This document shows, in pieces, positions 1-6,375 of a stretch of 8,814 nucleotides of DNA. How positions within the stretch are numbered: position 1 is the stretch's first letter; every line of letters begins with the position of its first letter. The notes below the pieces were generated by a model. The model was given only the letters and a program-made list of their open reading frames with translations, searched no databases and was not told where the DNA came from. Source of the stretch: a bacterium (lineage in GTDB: Bacteria > Chloroflexota > Dormibacteria > UBA8260 > Bog-877); NCBI GenBank assembly GCA_021802115.1, contig JAKABA010000165.1, forward strand, positions 1 to 8,814, in the 5' to 3' direction. The translations under genes and the position numbers were made by a program.

Positions 1-1004
1 AGAACTGGGTGTGGGTCTTGGCCGCCAACCTCTTTCTGGGCGTCAACCAGGCGCTCACCTGGACCATGGCGGTCACCTCGATGATCGACCTGGTGGGCCC
101 GGTCAATCGGGGCGTCGCGGTGGGGATCAACGAGGCGGCCGGTTACGTGGGGGTCGGCGCGGGGGGCTTCGTTGCCGGGATCCTGGTCACCGCTCTCGGC
201 CTGCGTCCCGCACCCTACGTCTTTGCTCTGGGAGTTGTGCTGCTGGGCGCGTTGCTGACCATCTGGCCCACCCGGGAGACCGTCCAGTTCGCTCGCGCGG
301 AGAGCGCCCATGGATCCGCGCCAGCCTTCGCGGCCGCGCCCGTCGCCCCCCGCTTGGGCCGCCTCGCCACCTACATGAGCTGGCGCGACCGGACCATGCT
401 GGCGGTGTGCTGGGGCGGATTCCTAAACAAGTTCGCCGACAGTTTGGTGATCGGCTTCTTCCCGCTTTACTTCCTCCAGCGCGGACTCTCGCTGTTGCAG
501 ATCGGACTGCTGGTGGGGGTCTACGCATGGGTTTGGGGAATAGGCCAGGTCGCCACCGGCGCCCTCGCGGACCGGGTCGGTCGCCGGCTTCCCATCACCG
601 CCGGCATCTTCCTGATCGGCATCGGGGTCTTGGCGACCCTCATAGCCTCGGGGTTGGGCGCCTGGCTGCTCGCGGCGGCTGTGATGGGAGTCGGCATGGC
701 GCTGGTCTATCCCAACCTCATCTCCTGCGTGGGCGATGTCGCGGACCCCAGCTGGCGGGGCGGGGCGCTGGGCGTGTACCGGCTCTGGCGGGACGGCGGA
801 TACGCCGTGGGGCCATTGATCATGGGAGGGATCGCGGCCCTCTTCGGGCTAGCGGCAGCCTTTTGGGCGATCGTGGTGCTGATGGCCATATCGGGGATCA
901 TGGCTCTGCTCTTCATCCGTGAGACCGATCCGCATCTGCGTCGCCATCCGCCCGCTTGGCAGAGCCGCCCGGAGTGGATCTACGGCGCCAACAAGCGGCC
1001 CTGA
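1..1004 (+). CDS. MFS transporter, partial (N-terminus outside window)
   Basis: Major facilitator superfamily permease of the inner membrane. The frame is open to the left edge (codons from base 3), so the true start and about the first three membrane helices lie outside. What remains reads as helices 4-6, a hydrophilic Ala/Pro-rich central loop (about bases 280-360), then six more helices. Between helices 8 and 9 is the classic MFS loop motif G-A-L-A-D-R-V-G-R-R (about bases 560-590). A later R-L-W-R-D-G-G-Y-x-x-G-P segment also fits MFS helix 11. The protein ends in a charged tail. Substrate cannot be read from sequence; it faces the sulfur operon tail to tail, so it is probably a separate transcription unit. 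Family confident, function unknown. Confidence 0.88.
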   Translation, partial: NWVWVLAANLFLGVNQALTWTMAVTSMIDLVGPVNRGVAVGINEAAGYVGVGAGGFVAGILVTALGLRPAPYVFALGVVLLGALLTIWPTRETVQFARAESAHGSAPAFAAAPVAPRLGRLATYMSWRDRTMLAVCWGGFLNKFADSLVIGFFPLYFLQRGLSLLQIGLLVGVYAWVWGIGQVATGALADRVGRRLPITAGIFLIGIGVLATLIASGLGAWLLAAAVMGVGMALVYPNLISCVGDVADPSWRGGALGVYRLWRDGGYAVGPLIMGGIAALFGLAAAFWAIVVLMAISGIMALLFIRETDPHLRRHPPAWQSRPEWIYGANKRP

Positions 1005-1285
1005 CCACCCGGCACGTTCGATGCCGGGCCCCAGTGACTGGCACCGTGGATCCGGACTCGGCCTCTATCCGATTCTGGCTCACCGCGGGCCGCGGGCGAA
1101 CTCGAACCTGGCCTGAGGGTGTGACTCGCAACGACTGGGGGGAGCCGCGGTGGGGGCGGCCCGGCTCCTCGAGAATGGCCGCGCCGACCCCCATGGAGCA
1201 TGCCCATCCCTTACTAACCCGGTGCCGTGGGCAGGCGCGCCGACCGGCGCCTCACCACCCGAGGTGGTGAGGCGCCGGCACCGGT
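1005..1285. other. Convergent intergenic spacer
   Basis: 281 bases between the stop of the MFS gene and the stop of the flavoprotein gene. Both neighbours end here, so no promoter is expected. I see no convincing gene; the short frames present have arginine/proline-rich shadow composition. Its only clear element is the hairpin at 1244-1278. Confidence 0.6.
1244..1278 (-). terminator. Strong hairpin, probable (bidirectional) terminator
   Basis: Perfect 16-bp stem: CCGGCGCCTCACCACC at 1244-1259 pairs with 1263-1278 around a 3-base loop (CGA). On the minus strand it begins 7 bases after the TAG of the flavoprotein gene, the position expected for a terminator. There is no U-tract on either strand, as is common in high-GC bacteria. 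It could stop transcripts from both converging genes. Confidence 0.7.
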
Positions 1286-2560
1286 CTACTCACCCGGGAA
1301 GTGATCCATGACCAGATGGGTGGCCGGGACCCCAAGGGCGGGGGGCCGCCCGCCAGTGCGGAAGTACATCTCCTTGAAGGCCAGCTTCATGGCGTAGGGT
1401 GCATGCCCGATCTTGAACACGGAGGTGTGGCCGCCATACCACACGTCGGAATAGATGTAGAAGCCCTGGCGCCCACCGGTGTCGCCGAAGCAGAGGATCT
1501 CGGGATGGTACGCAACACCCGCCGCGTCGGCCGGGAGTCGACCCACCGCGATCGCGATCTGCCGGGCGACTATTCCCGCTTGCTGGTGACCCAAGCTGCC
1601 GAGCTTGGGCACGGTGATGGCGGCCGCGTCGCCGACCGCGAACACCTCTGGGTGGATGGGATTGCGCATCCACCTGTCGGTTAGGACGAAGCCCATCTCG
1701 TCGACGATCGAGAGGTCCCGCAAGAAGGGATGTGGCACCCAGTCAGGCAATACGATCTTCAACTCGGCTTCGAGGCTGGCCCCGCTGGCGAACTCGATCC
1801 CCGCCGCGGTGATCCGCGAGATGTCCTCGGTTTTGTTCAAATACCCGAACCCCTTGGCGCTCATCATCTTCAGAAACGGGGTGACGATGGGCTCCCCCGC
1901 ATCCTCAGCGATCATGGCCCCCGGGGTGAACAGCGTCACCAGGTCGGCGTCGCCACGGTGATGCTGTCGCAGCCAGTGTGCCACCGCCAAGCCCAGCTCA
2001 AGCGGTGGACCCTCGCAGGCGGCCAGTCCCACGGGGAGCCAGTCTGGCTTGTCCCGAAGCCCTTGATGAAAGCGCGCCGATCCGATCGCGATCGGCCCGC
2101 CCCTGTAAGCCGCCAAGCGCCGCCGGAGCTTGTTGCCGTAGTAGCCGCTCGAAACCGTGTCCCCGTGCTCCGCGAAGCCCTCGATCCGGTCGTAGGCCAA
2201 GCGATTGCCGAGGGCGACCACCAAGTAGTCGTACGCGATCGTCTCGACTGCCGAACCCGGCCGGTCGCTCGGGACAATCTGGACGGTGCGAGCGTCGAGA
2301 TCGAGTCCCACCACATCCGCGTTCAGGAAGGTGTTGCCATCCTTGGCGTGGATCCTCGGCGTATCGAGCAACATGCTCTCCAGCGGATCATGGTCGTCCA
2401 ACACTTCCATTTGGATGTTGGGGACGAAGGTCAAGTAGGGATTGCGATCAACGACCACCAAATCGACCGCATCGCGGGCGTGCTCACGTATGTAACGGGC
2501 GGTGGTGAGCCCGGCAAAGCTGCTCCCCAGCACCGCCACTGCTGGTCTGGCCCCGCTCAC
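1286..2560 (-). CDS. sqr: Sulfide:quinone oxidoreductase-like FAD flavoprotein
   Basis: 424-residue flavoprotein of the SQR/NDH-2 group, predicted to oxidise sulfide to sulfane sulfur or polysulfide and pass electrons to quinone at the membrane. An N-terminal Rossmann dinucleotide motif reads V-L-G-S-S-F-A-G (residues 9-17, second Gly replaced by Ser). A second FAD motif is V-F-A-V-G-D-A-A (306-313). The protein has exactly two cysteines, Cys182 in A-A-C-E-G-P-P-x-E and Cys357 in L-C-F-G-D-T-G-G. These match the contexts of the two redox cysteines of SQRs (Cys160 and Cys356 in the Acidithiobacillus enzyme); the third, Cys128, is absent, as in some SQR types. The C-terminal K-x-x-F-K-E-M-Y-F stretch resembles the SQR membrane-binding region. 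GTG is the first possible start after the upstream DsrE stop, in the same frame, with no clear Shine-Dalgarno. It is the last gene of a leftward operon. A sulfide-unrelated flavoprotein disulfide reductase is the alternative. Confidence 0.85.
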   Translation of the reverse strand: MSGARPAVAVLGSSFAGLTTARYIREHARDAVDLVVVDRNPYLTFVPNIQMEVLDDHDPLESMLLDTPRIHAKDGNTFLNADVVGLDLDARTVQIVPSDRPGSAVETIAYDYLVVALGNRLAYDRIEGFAEHGDTVSSGYYGNKLRRRLAAYRGGPIAIGSARFHQGLRDKPDWLPVGLAACEGPPLELGLAVAHWLRQHHRGDADLVTLFTPGAMIAEDAGEPIVTPFLKMMSAKGFGYLNKTEDISRITAAGIEFASGASLEAELKIVLPDWVPHPFLRDLSIVDEMGFVLTDRWMRNPIHPEVFAVGDAAAITVPKLGSLGHQQAGIVARQIAIAVGRLPADAAGVAYHPEILCFGDTGGRQGFYIYSDVWYGGHTSVFKIGHAPYAMKLAFKEMYFRTGGRPPALGVPATHLVMDHFPGE

Positions 2561-2611
2561 TGGTCGGGACCCGGTGTCGCGCCGGATTCGCCGCCATGGG
2601 CAGGACTCGAA

Positions 2612-2971
2612 TCAAAACGTGAGGACATGCCAGTCTTCCTCCAACCGGGTTGCCACCTCGACTCCGCCCTTGACCAGGGCAGCGTCAAACATCTGATCCT
2701 TGGTGAGCCCGAGGCTCTCCAACGACACCTCGCAGACGGTGAGGCTGACCCCCGCCTCGCGCAAGTTGTCCAGCTGCTGCCCGAACTGCGGAGAGTTTTT
2801 CTGGTTCGCGCGCAAAACCTCCACCGCCGGTCCGAAGAAGAGCAGTTCCACTGGCATCCCGCCGGTCTTGCGGATCATCAGGGTCATCTGAAGTACCGCA
2901 TTTACCCGCACGAATGCCTCCTTGCCGGTCGCCAGCACCACCAAAGTCGAGGGCTTGCTGTCTGTCATCAT
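2612..2971 (-). CDS. DsrE/DsrF-family sulfur-carrier-like protein
   Basis: 119-residue soluble DsrE-fold protein. Members carry or relay sulfane sulfur on a conserved cysteine. The N-terminal beta strand T-L-V-V-L-A-T-G-K-E (9-18) is followed by an amphipathic helix, then V-E-L-L-F-F-G-P-A-V (41-50). The single cysteine, Cys80, lies in G-V-S-L-T-V-C-E-V-S-L-E-S-L-G, the usual position of the persulfide-bearing Cys. Length is normal for the family. Two ATGs are adjacent (2971 and 2968); an AGGAGG lies 4 or 7 bases upstream respectively, so 2968 may be the preferred start. It sits 39 bases after the TSUP exporter and 51 before the flavoprotein gene, suggesting it takes sulfur released by that enzyme. 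The carrier role is an inference from family and context. Confidence 0.87.
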   Translation of the reverse strand: MMTDSKPSTLVVLATGKEAFVRVNAVLQMTLMIRKTGGMPVELLFFGPAVEVLRANQKNSPQFGQQLDNLREAGVSLTVCEVSLESLGLTKDQMFDAALVKGGVEVATRLEEDWHVLTF

Positions 2972-2975
2972 GGTT

Positions 2976-2981
2976 CCTCCT
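2976..2981 (-). promoter_or_regulatory. Shine-Dalgarno of the DsrE gene
   Basis: CCTCCT on the plus strand gives a perfect AGGAGG on the minus strand, 4 bases before the ATG at 2971 and 7 before the ATG at 2968. It is the only strong ribosome site in this operon, so DsrE may be its best translated product. Confidence 0.8.
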
Positions 2982-3010
2982 ATCGGTAACGGTGTGTTTG
3001 CAGGAGATGG

Positions 3011-3949
3011 TCATCCTATCGGTCGCAGCAGGGCCAGGACCGACTCGACTCCGGTGTAGAGCGCGACGGCGGCGAGTAGCCAGACAAACCAGCGGGTCAG
3101 CCGCGCCGCCGAGACGCGCCCGGCGATCCCGTTTCCCAGGACCACGCCGATGACGGCGGCCACGGTAAACGGAACGACTATGCGCCAGTCGATCGACTCG
3201 GATCCGAGGCGGAAGAGCAACCCTTCCGCCGAGCTGATGGCGATGACCAGCAGCGACGTTCCGACTGCGACGGGCATGTCGTAGCCCAGGACCAGGACCA
3301 GAGCCGGCACGATGACGAACCCTCCGCCGACTCCAAAGAAGCCGGTGAGAAAGCCCACCGCACTGCCGGCCAGCAGCACCCGCACGACCGTGGTGAACCG
3401 GCTTGTCGATCGGATTGCCCCGCCCCCTGCGGCGCCGGCATCACCTTCGACCGCAGTCGTGGCGGCAGGAGCTGCGACTCCGTTGGTCGCAAGGGGGCCC
3501 GCCTCAGGGCCGACCGGGACAGCAGGGGTCGGCGGCACTGGGAGTGCGGGATTCGGCGCCCGGTGGGCGCGCATCCGCCACGCCGCCACCAGGATCAGCC
3601 CCGAAAAGGCCAGCAGAAGGGCATCGCCGGGTATGTGTCGGTTCAGCAGCGAGCCCAGGAATGAGCCGCCAACGCCGGCCAGGCCAAAGGCGAGGCCGGC
3701 TCCCAGGCGGACCCGGCCAGCGCGCAGATGGCCCCCCATGCCGACCAGCGAGGTCGCCCCGACCACAACCAGGGAGCTGGTGGTCGCAGCCTTGGCACCC
3801 TCCCCCGCACCATAGACCAGAGCAGGCACTGCGAGGATCGACCCACCACCCCCCAGCGCGCCCAGCGAAATTCCGATCAGCAGGCCAAGGGGGGTGGCGA
3901 TGAGGACACGGGTGGTGATGATGGCCACCGACCCGCGGTACGCGCTCAC
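3011..3949 (-). CDS. TSUP (TauE/SafE) family sulfite/sulfur-anion exporter
   Basis: Polytopic inner-membrane protein of the TauE/SafE family, members of which export sulfite, sulfoacetate or related anions. The two-fold TSUP repeat is plain: G-A-L-G-G-G-G-S-I-L-A-V-P-A-L (encoded about 3815-3860) and later G-F-F-G-V-G-G-G-F-V-I-V-P-A-L (about 3298-3340), each starting a bundle of hydrophobic helices. Between the halves is an unusually long Ala/Pro/Gly linker of some 55 residues (about 3395-3560). The frame is open to a TTG at 4084 (357 aa), but those first 45 residues are Pro/Arg-rich and unlike the family. GTG at 3949 (312 aa) or 3928 (305 aa) begins just before the first helix; none of the three has a clear Shine-Dalgarno, so the start is uncertain. 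It is the first gene of a leftward operon with DsrE and the SQR-like flavoprotein. Confidence 0.87.
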   Translation of the reverse strand: MSAYRGSVAIITTRVLIATPLGLLIGISLGALGGGGSILAVPALVYGAGEGAKAATTSSLVVVGATSLVGMGGHLRAGRVRLGAGLAFGLAGVGGSFLGSLLNRHIPGDALLLAFSGLILVAAWRMRAHRAPNPALPVPPTPAVPVGPEAGPLATNGVAAPAATTAVEGDAGAAGGGAIRSTSRFTTVVRVLLAGSAVGFLTGFFGVGGGFVIVPALVLVLGYDMPVAVGTSLLVIAISSAEGLLFRLGSESIDWRIVVPFTVAAVIGVVLGNGIAGRVSAARLTRWFVWLLAAVALYTGVESVLALLRPIG

Positions 3950-4599
3950 GGGCTGGACGGCCGCAGGTCGCTGAACGGCTGCAAAGTGGCCAGCAGGAGT
4001 TGCGATCCCGCGCCGCCATGCCGGCCCGCCACTAGGCGCCGGAATCCGCGCAGGAAGTGGAGTTTGCGAGTGTGGTGTCGGCAACGAACGGATGCCCGGC
4101 GGCGCCCCCGCGCCGCGGGCCTTGCGCCTCCCACCTGTTGGATGGATGGGTTGAGTTGCCCACGCGGCAGTGCGCGAGGGCCGTGGCCGGGCCGCCGAGT
4201 CAGGCGCCGGCGCTCCAACCGGGCGGCACCCTTGTCAAGGGATGCGGGCCGCCAACCACCTCCCATCGGTAGCCGGCACCTGGACGGCGAACCGACGGCC
4301 GGTGGCGAGCAGCTCCCGCCGACCCAGTGTCCTGCGCCGAGTTGCGGGAAGACTGAAGCAGTACCGACAGTCGGGCGACTACCCACGGCGAGATTCCCTG
4401 AGAGTTGAACACCGATGCTGTGACCAAGGATCACGGGTCGAGTATGCGCAGGGCGGCCCGCGTGGTCGGTCCCGGACCGTACCAATGGCGCTGGGTCGGT
4501 GATCGCATCGATCATCCCCGCCCGGCAGGGTCCGGTGGACCGCGGCGTGGATCGGTGACGCGCCCCCGCCAAGCGAGCTGGCTCGGCGACTGCAGGTGG

Positions 4600-4616
4600 C
4601 CAGCTGAAACAGCTGG
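4600..4616. repeat. Short perfect stem-loop
   Basis: CCAGCTG at 4600-4606 pairs with CAGCTGG at 4610-4616 around an AAA loop. A 7-bp stem in a GC-rich spacer can arise by chance; it is followed by a C-run/G-run stretch (4620-4660) that could extend the structure. No known RNA family is recognised. Confidence 0.4.
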
Positions 4617-4742
4617 GTGCGCCCCCCGGAAACCCCGACGGGCGGGGGCGGGCCGACCGGCCCCAACGCTCCATCTGGCCATGCGCGCTGCGCCGCGCCT
4701 CCGAGCGCGGCAGTCCATCACCGCTCCGACCGGCGCCAGCCT

Positions 4743-4773
4743 CCACCGGTTCGTGAGCGGTGACGAACGGTGG
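4743..4773. repeat. Inverted repeat with one bulged base
   Basis: CCACCGGTTCGT (4743-4754) pairs with ACGAACGGTGG (4763-4773) over 11 bp with one bulged G and an 8-base loop. It lies about 140 bases beyond the methyltransferase stop. It could be a distal terminator or a protein-binding inverted repeat. Confidence 0.45.
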
Positions 4774-4839
4774 GCAAGCCCTCCCGGTGCGCAGGCCCTC
4801 CGCGCGGCATGGACAGCGGTGGGGCAAGCAACGGCCTAC

Positions 4840-4868
4840 GGCTCGCCTATCATGGCGATGGGCGAGCC
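4840..4868 (-). terminator. Hairpin downstream of the methyltransferase operon
   Basis: GGCTCGCC at 4840-4847 pairs with GGCGAGCC at 4861-4868. Inside, 4849-4851 pair with 4857-4859, giving a nearly continuous 12-bp stem with a 5-base loop. It starts 42 bases past the methyltransferase stop on the minus strand. There is no U-tract, so termination is likely but not certain. Confidence 0.45.
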
Positions 4869-4910
4869 AGGGAAGGCCGCCACCGCAAACGCCAGCCTCT
4901 GGGTTGGGGA

Positions 4911-5606
4911 TCACAGAGCCGGCGCAGATGTGTCGCTACGCCGCATGGTGATGCGCCAAAGGCGCCTGGGCAGGTCGCCCTCCTCGAATTCGGTCCAATC
5001 TTCGATCTCGAACCCTGAGGCCAGGCGCTCGACCAGGACCGGGTCGAAGAAGTGGACGACAAAGCCACCGTTTTCGTAAAGGTTGTCGCCGAGGGCGCGC
5101 CCGCCGCCGCAGTGCGGGTCGCCGACGTGGCGCACCGTGTAGACGCATAGGCCGCCGAGGCGAAGCACCCTGTGGACCTCCCTGGCGAGCGCGACAAGCT
5201 CCTCGCTGGAGAGCGCCATGGTGAAGAGCATGTGGGAATAGCTGGCGTCGAAGCTCGCTGACGGCAGGGGCAGGGGTTGGCGCACATCATGGACCATCGT
5301 GGTCAGCTTCAAGGCCAGCTCCGGTCCCGCCGCAGTGGCGATGCCCGCCAGCGGTCCCGCCGCGTAGTCAAGGGCGGTCACCTGGATTCCGGCCTCGAGA
5401 AGGGCGACCGTGTCACGACCCGGTCCGGGGCCGAGCTCGAGCACGCGGGAGATGCCCTCGGCGACGAATCGTTCGACGGCGTAGATTCCCGGAGCGCTCG
5501 GCAGCGGGCCGTAGATGCCCGGGTTGGAGGCGAAGGTCTGCTCCCAATTGGCCCTTTGCCGATCGATCAGGGCTTGCCGATCACGGTCACCCTCAGGGTG
5601 GCTCAT
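4911..5606 (-). CDS. Class I SAM-dependent methyltransferase
   Basis: 231-residue cytosolic methyltransferase with the Rossmann-like class I fold. Motif I is R-V-L-E-L-G-P-G-P-G-R-D (residues 54-65), followed by an acidic residue at the end of strand 2 (Asp80 in V-T-A-L-D-Y). The post-strand-4 segment L-P-L-P-S-A-S-F-D-A-S-Y-S (112-124) and the C-terminal F-E-E-G-D-L-P-R-R-L-W-R-I-T (207-220) match a common bacterial/archaeal group of small-molecule methyltransferases sometimes called TehB-like. Substrate is unknown: the cysteine pattern of arsenite methyltransferases is not evident (only Cys154 and Cys166). The frame extends to an ATG at 5651, but ATG at 5606 overlaps the TGA of the SHOCT gene as ATGA, so I choose it. 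It is the last gene of the ArsR-SHOCT-methyltransferase operon. Confidence 0.85.
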   Translation of the reverse strand: MSHPEGDRDRQALIDRQRANWEQTFASNPGIYGPLPSAPGIYAVERFVAEGISRVLELGPGPGRDTVALLEAGIQVTALDYAAGPLAGIATAAGPELALKLTTMVHDVRQPLPLPSASFDASYSHMLFTMALSSEELVALAREVHRVLRLGGLCVYTVRHVGDPHCGGGRALGDNLYENGGFVVHFFDPVLVERLASGFEIEDWTEFEEGDLPRRLWRITMRRSDTSAPAL

Positions 5607-5938
5607 GGGCGATCCCCATTCCCGGCGAGCGGCTCCGGGTCCTTGGGCCATGAGCTGAAGGGACCGGGCTCAGACCGGAGCAGCCCGACCACCCTCTCCT
5701 CGAACTCGGCTATGTCCAGGTCACCTCTGGCGAACCTCTCCCGCAGAGTCACCAGCGGGTCCGGCGTCGCCGCCGGCATCCGGCCCGCGGTGGGACGCCC
5801 CCTGGCGGCGCCGCAGCTCCCAAGCGGCGACCTCTCGGCACGCCAAGCGGCAAGGCCGACCAGGGCCAGCATGACAGGCATCATCACGAACATCGGCCAG
5901 GGCACCCATCCCCACCCCGAGAGCATCGTCACCGGCAT
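5603..5938 (-). CDS. Small membrane protein with SHOCT domain
   Basis: 111-residue protein. Residues about 12-32 (V-P-W-P-M-F-V-M-M-P-V-M-L-A-L-V-G-L-A) form a single membrane helix. A polar linker follows, then a C-terminal SHOCT motif (about 61-87: P-L-V-T-L-R-E-R-F-A-R-G-D-L-D-I-A-E-F-E-E-R), the short helix-turn-helix-like domain often found at protein termini and thought to mediate oligomerisation. The frame is open to a GTG at 6031, but ATG at 5938 has GGGAGG 6 bases upstream and precedes the membrane helix, so it is preferred. It lies 73 bases after ArsR and overlaps the methyltransferase start by 4 bases. Function is unknown; co-regulation by ArsR is likely. Confidence 0.8.
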   Translation of the reverse strand: MPVTMLSGWGWVPWPMFVMMPVMLALVGLAAWRAERSPLGSCGAARGRPTAGRMPAATPDPLVTLRERFARGDLDIAEFEERVVGLLRSEPGPFSSWPKDPEPLAGNGDRP

Positions 5939-5944
5939 CTCCAA

Positions 5945-5950
5945 CCTCCC
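5945..5950 (-). promoter_or_regulatory. Shine-Dalgarno deciding the SHOCT gene start
   Basis: CCTCCC on the plus strand gives GGGAGG on the minus strand, 6 bases before ATG at 5938. This selects that start over the longer GTG frame from 6031, which would overlap the ArsR gene by 20 bases. Confidence 0.75.
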
Positions 5951-6011
5951 AATTTGCGTTGCCATCCGTGCTGAGGGCCCCCGCGGGCCAGCGAGTTGCC
6001 GGGGCACCCTC

Positions 6012-6359
6012 TCATCGGCTGCCCCGCTCACGCAGCAGCGTCCGGGCGGCGACGATCACTGGCCCCAGCGCCGGACTGGCGGTACAGTAGTAGATGTACG
6101 GCCCGCGTCGCTCCGCCCGGACCAGGCCCCGGTCGCGCAGAACGCGCAGGTGGTGCGACACCGCCGGTTGTTTCAACCCCGTCGCCGCCACGATGGCCCC
6201 CACCGACACACAGGCCATGCCCAGCGCCGACAAGATCCTCAGCCTAGTCGGGTCACCCAGAGCCTGCAGCAGCTCGCCAAGATCGGCGGCCTCAGCGGTC
6301 TCCATTGGAGAGGCCAGCCCCTGGTCGGACATCTGTGTCGTCGCACTCACGCCGGCCAT
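6012..6359 (-). CDS. ArsR-family winged-helix repressor
   Basis: 115-residue dimeric winged-helix DNA-binding protein of the ArsR/SmtB family. The hallmark L-L-Q-A-L-G-D-P-T-R-L-R-I-L (31-44) is followed by helix-turn-helix G-A-I-V-A-A-T-G-L-K-Q-P-A-V-S-H-H-L-R-V-L-R-D-R-G-L-V (54-80) and a wing ending G-P-Y-I-Y-Y. It has two cysteines, Cys50 at the start of the region that carries the metal-binding CxC in ArsR, and Cys92 after the wing. The canonical CVC motif is not complete, so the ligand (As(III), another thiophilic metal, or a sulfur/redox signal) is open. A longer GTG start (6392) is possible, but ATG 6359 has AGGAGGA 9 bases upstream. It heads a leftward operon and is divergent from the PadR gene, so it probably represses its own promoter. 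Confidence 0.87.
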   Translation of the reverse strand: MAGVSATTQMSDQGLASPMETAEAADLGELLQALGDPTRLRILSALGMACVSVGAIVAATGLKQPAVSHHLRVLRDRGLVRAERRGPYIYYCTASPALGPVIVAARTLLRERGSR

Positions 6360-6368
6360 GCTTGGGAA

Positions 6369-6375
6369 TCCTCCT
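6369..6375 (-). promoter_or_regulatory. Shine-Dalgarno deciding the ArsR start
   Basis: The minus strand reads AGGAGGA here, 9 bases before ATG at 6359. This supports the shorter ArsR and puts the AT-rich region beyond 6376 into the promoter rather than the coding sequence. Confidence 0.7.

Larger units (their letters stand above)
4085..4910. other. Long gene-free region upstream of the sulfur operon
   Basis: About 826 bases without a convincing gene. Open frames exist on both strands, including one spanning most of it on the minus strand, but they are rich in Arg, Pro, Gly and Cys with no recognisable domain, as expected of random GC-rich DNA. It must hold the promoter of the TSUP-DsrE-SQR operon (right-to-left) and the 3' end of the methyltransferase operon. 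I cannot place a confident -35/-10. Several inverted repeats are present (4600-4616, 4743-4773, 4840-4868), listed separately. Confidence 0.55.

Noticed and set aside
1730..2989. 419-codon open frame on the plus strand
   Set aside because: It lies antisense to the well-supported flavoprotein and DsrE genes and has His/Arg/Gln-rich shadow composition.
3950..4084. 45-residue N-terminal extension of the TSUP exporter from TTG at 4084
   Set aside because: It is Pro/Arg-rich, lacks a ribosome site and precedes the expected first helix; kept only as an alternative start.
3946..4914. 322-codon open frame on the minus strand covering the gene-free tract
   Set aside because: Composition is Arg/Pro/Gly/Cys-rich, no domain or membrane pattern is visible, and it overlaps the start of the TSUP gene in another frame. 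Long random frames are expected at this GC content.
4405..5079. 224-codon open frame on the plus strand
   Set aside because: Its second part is antisense to the methyltransferase and its first part has random GC-rich composition with no ribosome site or motif.
4911..5606. Arsenite methyltransferase (ArsM) identity, suggested by the nearby ArsR gene
   Set aside because: The conserved cysteines of ArsM are not recognisable; only Cys154 and Cys166 are present, in unrelated contexts.
5607..5651. Longer methyltransferase start at 5651
   Set aside because: The ATGA overlap at 5603-5606 is the standard coupled arrangement and the extra 15 residues show no motif.
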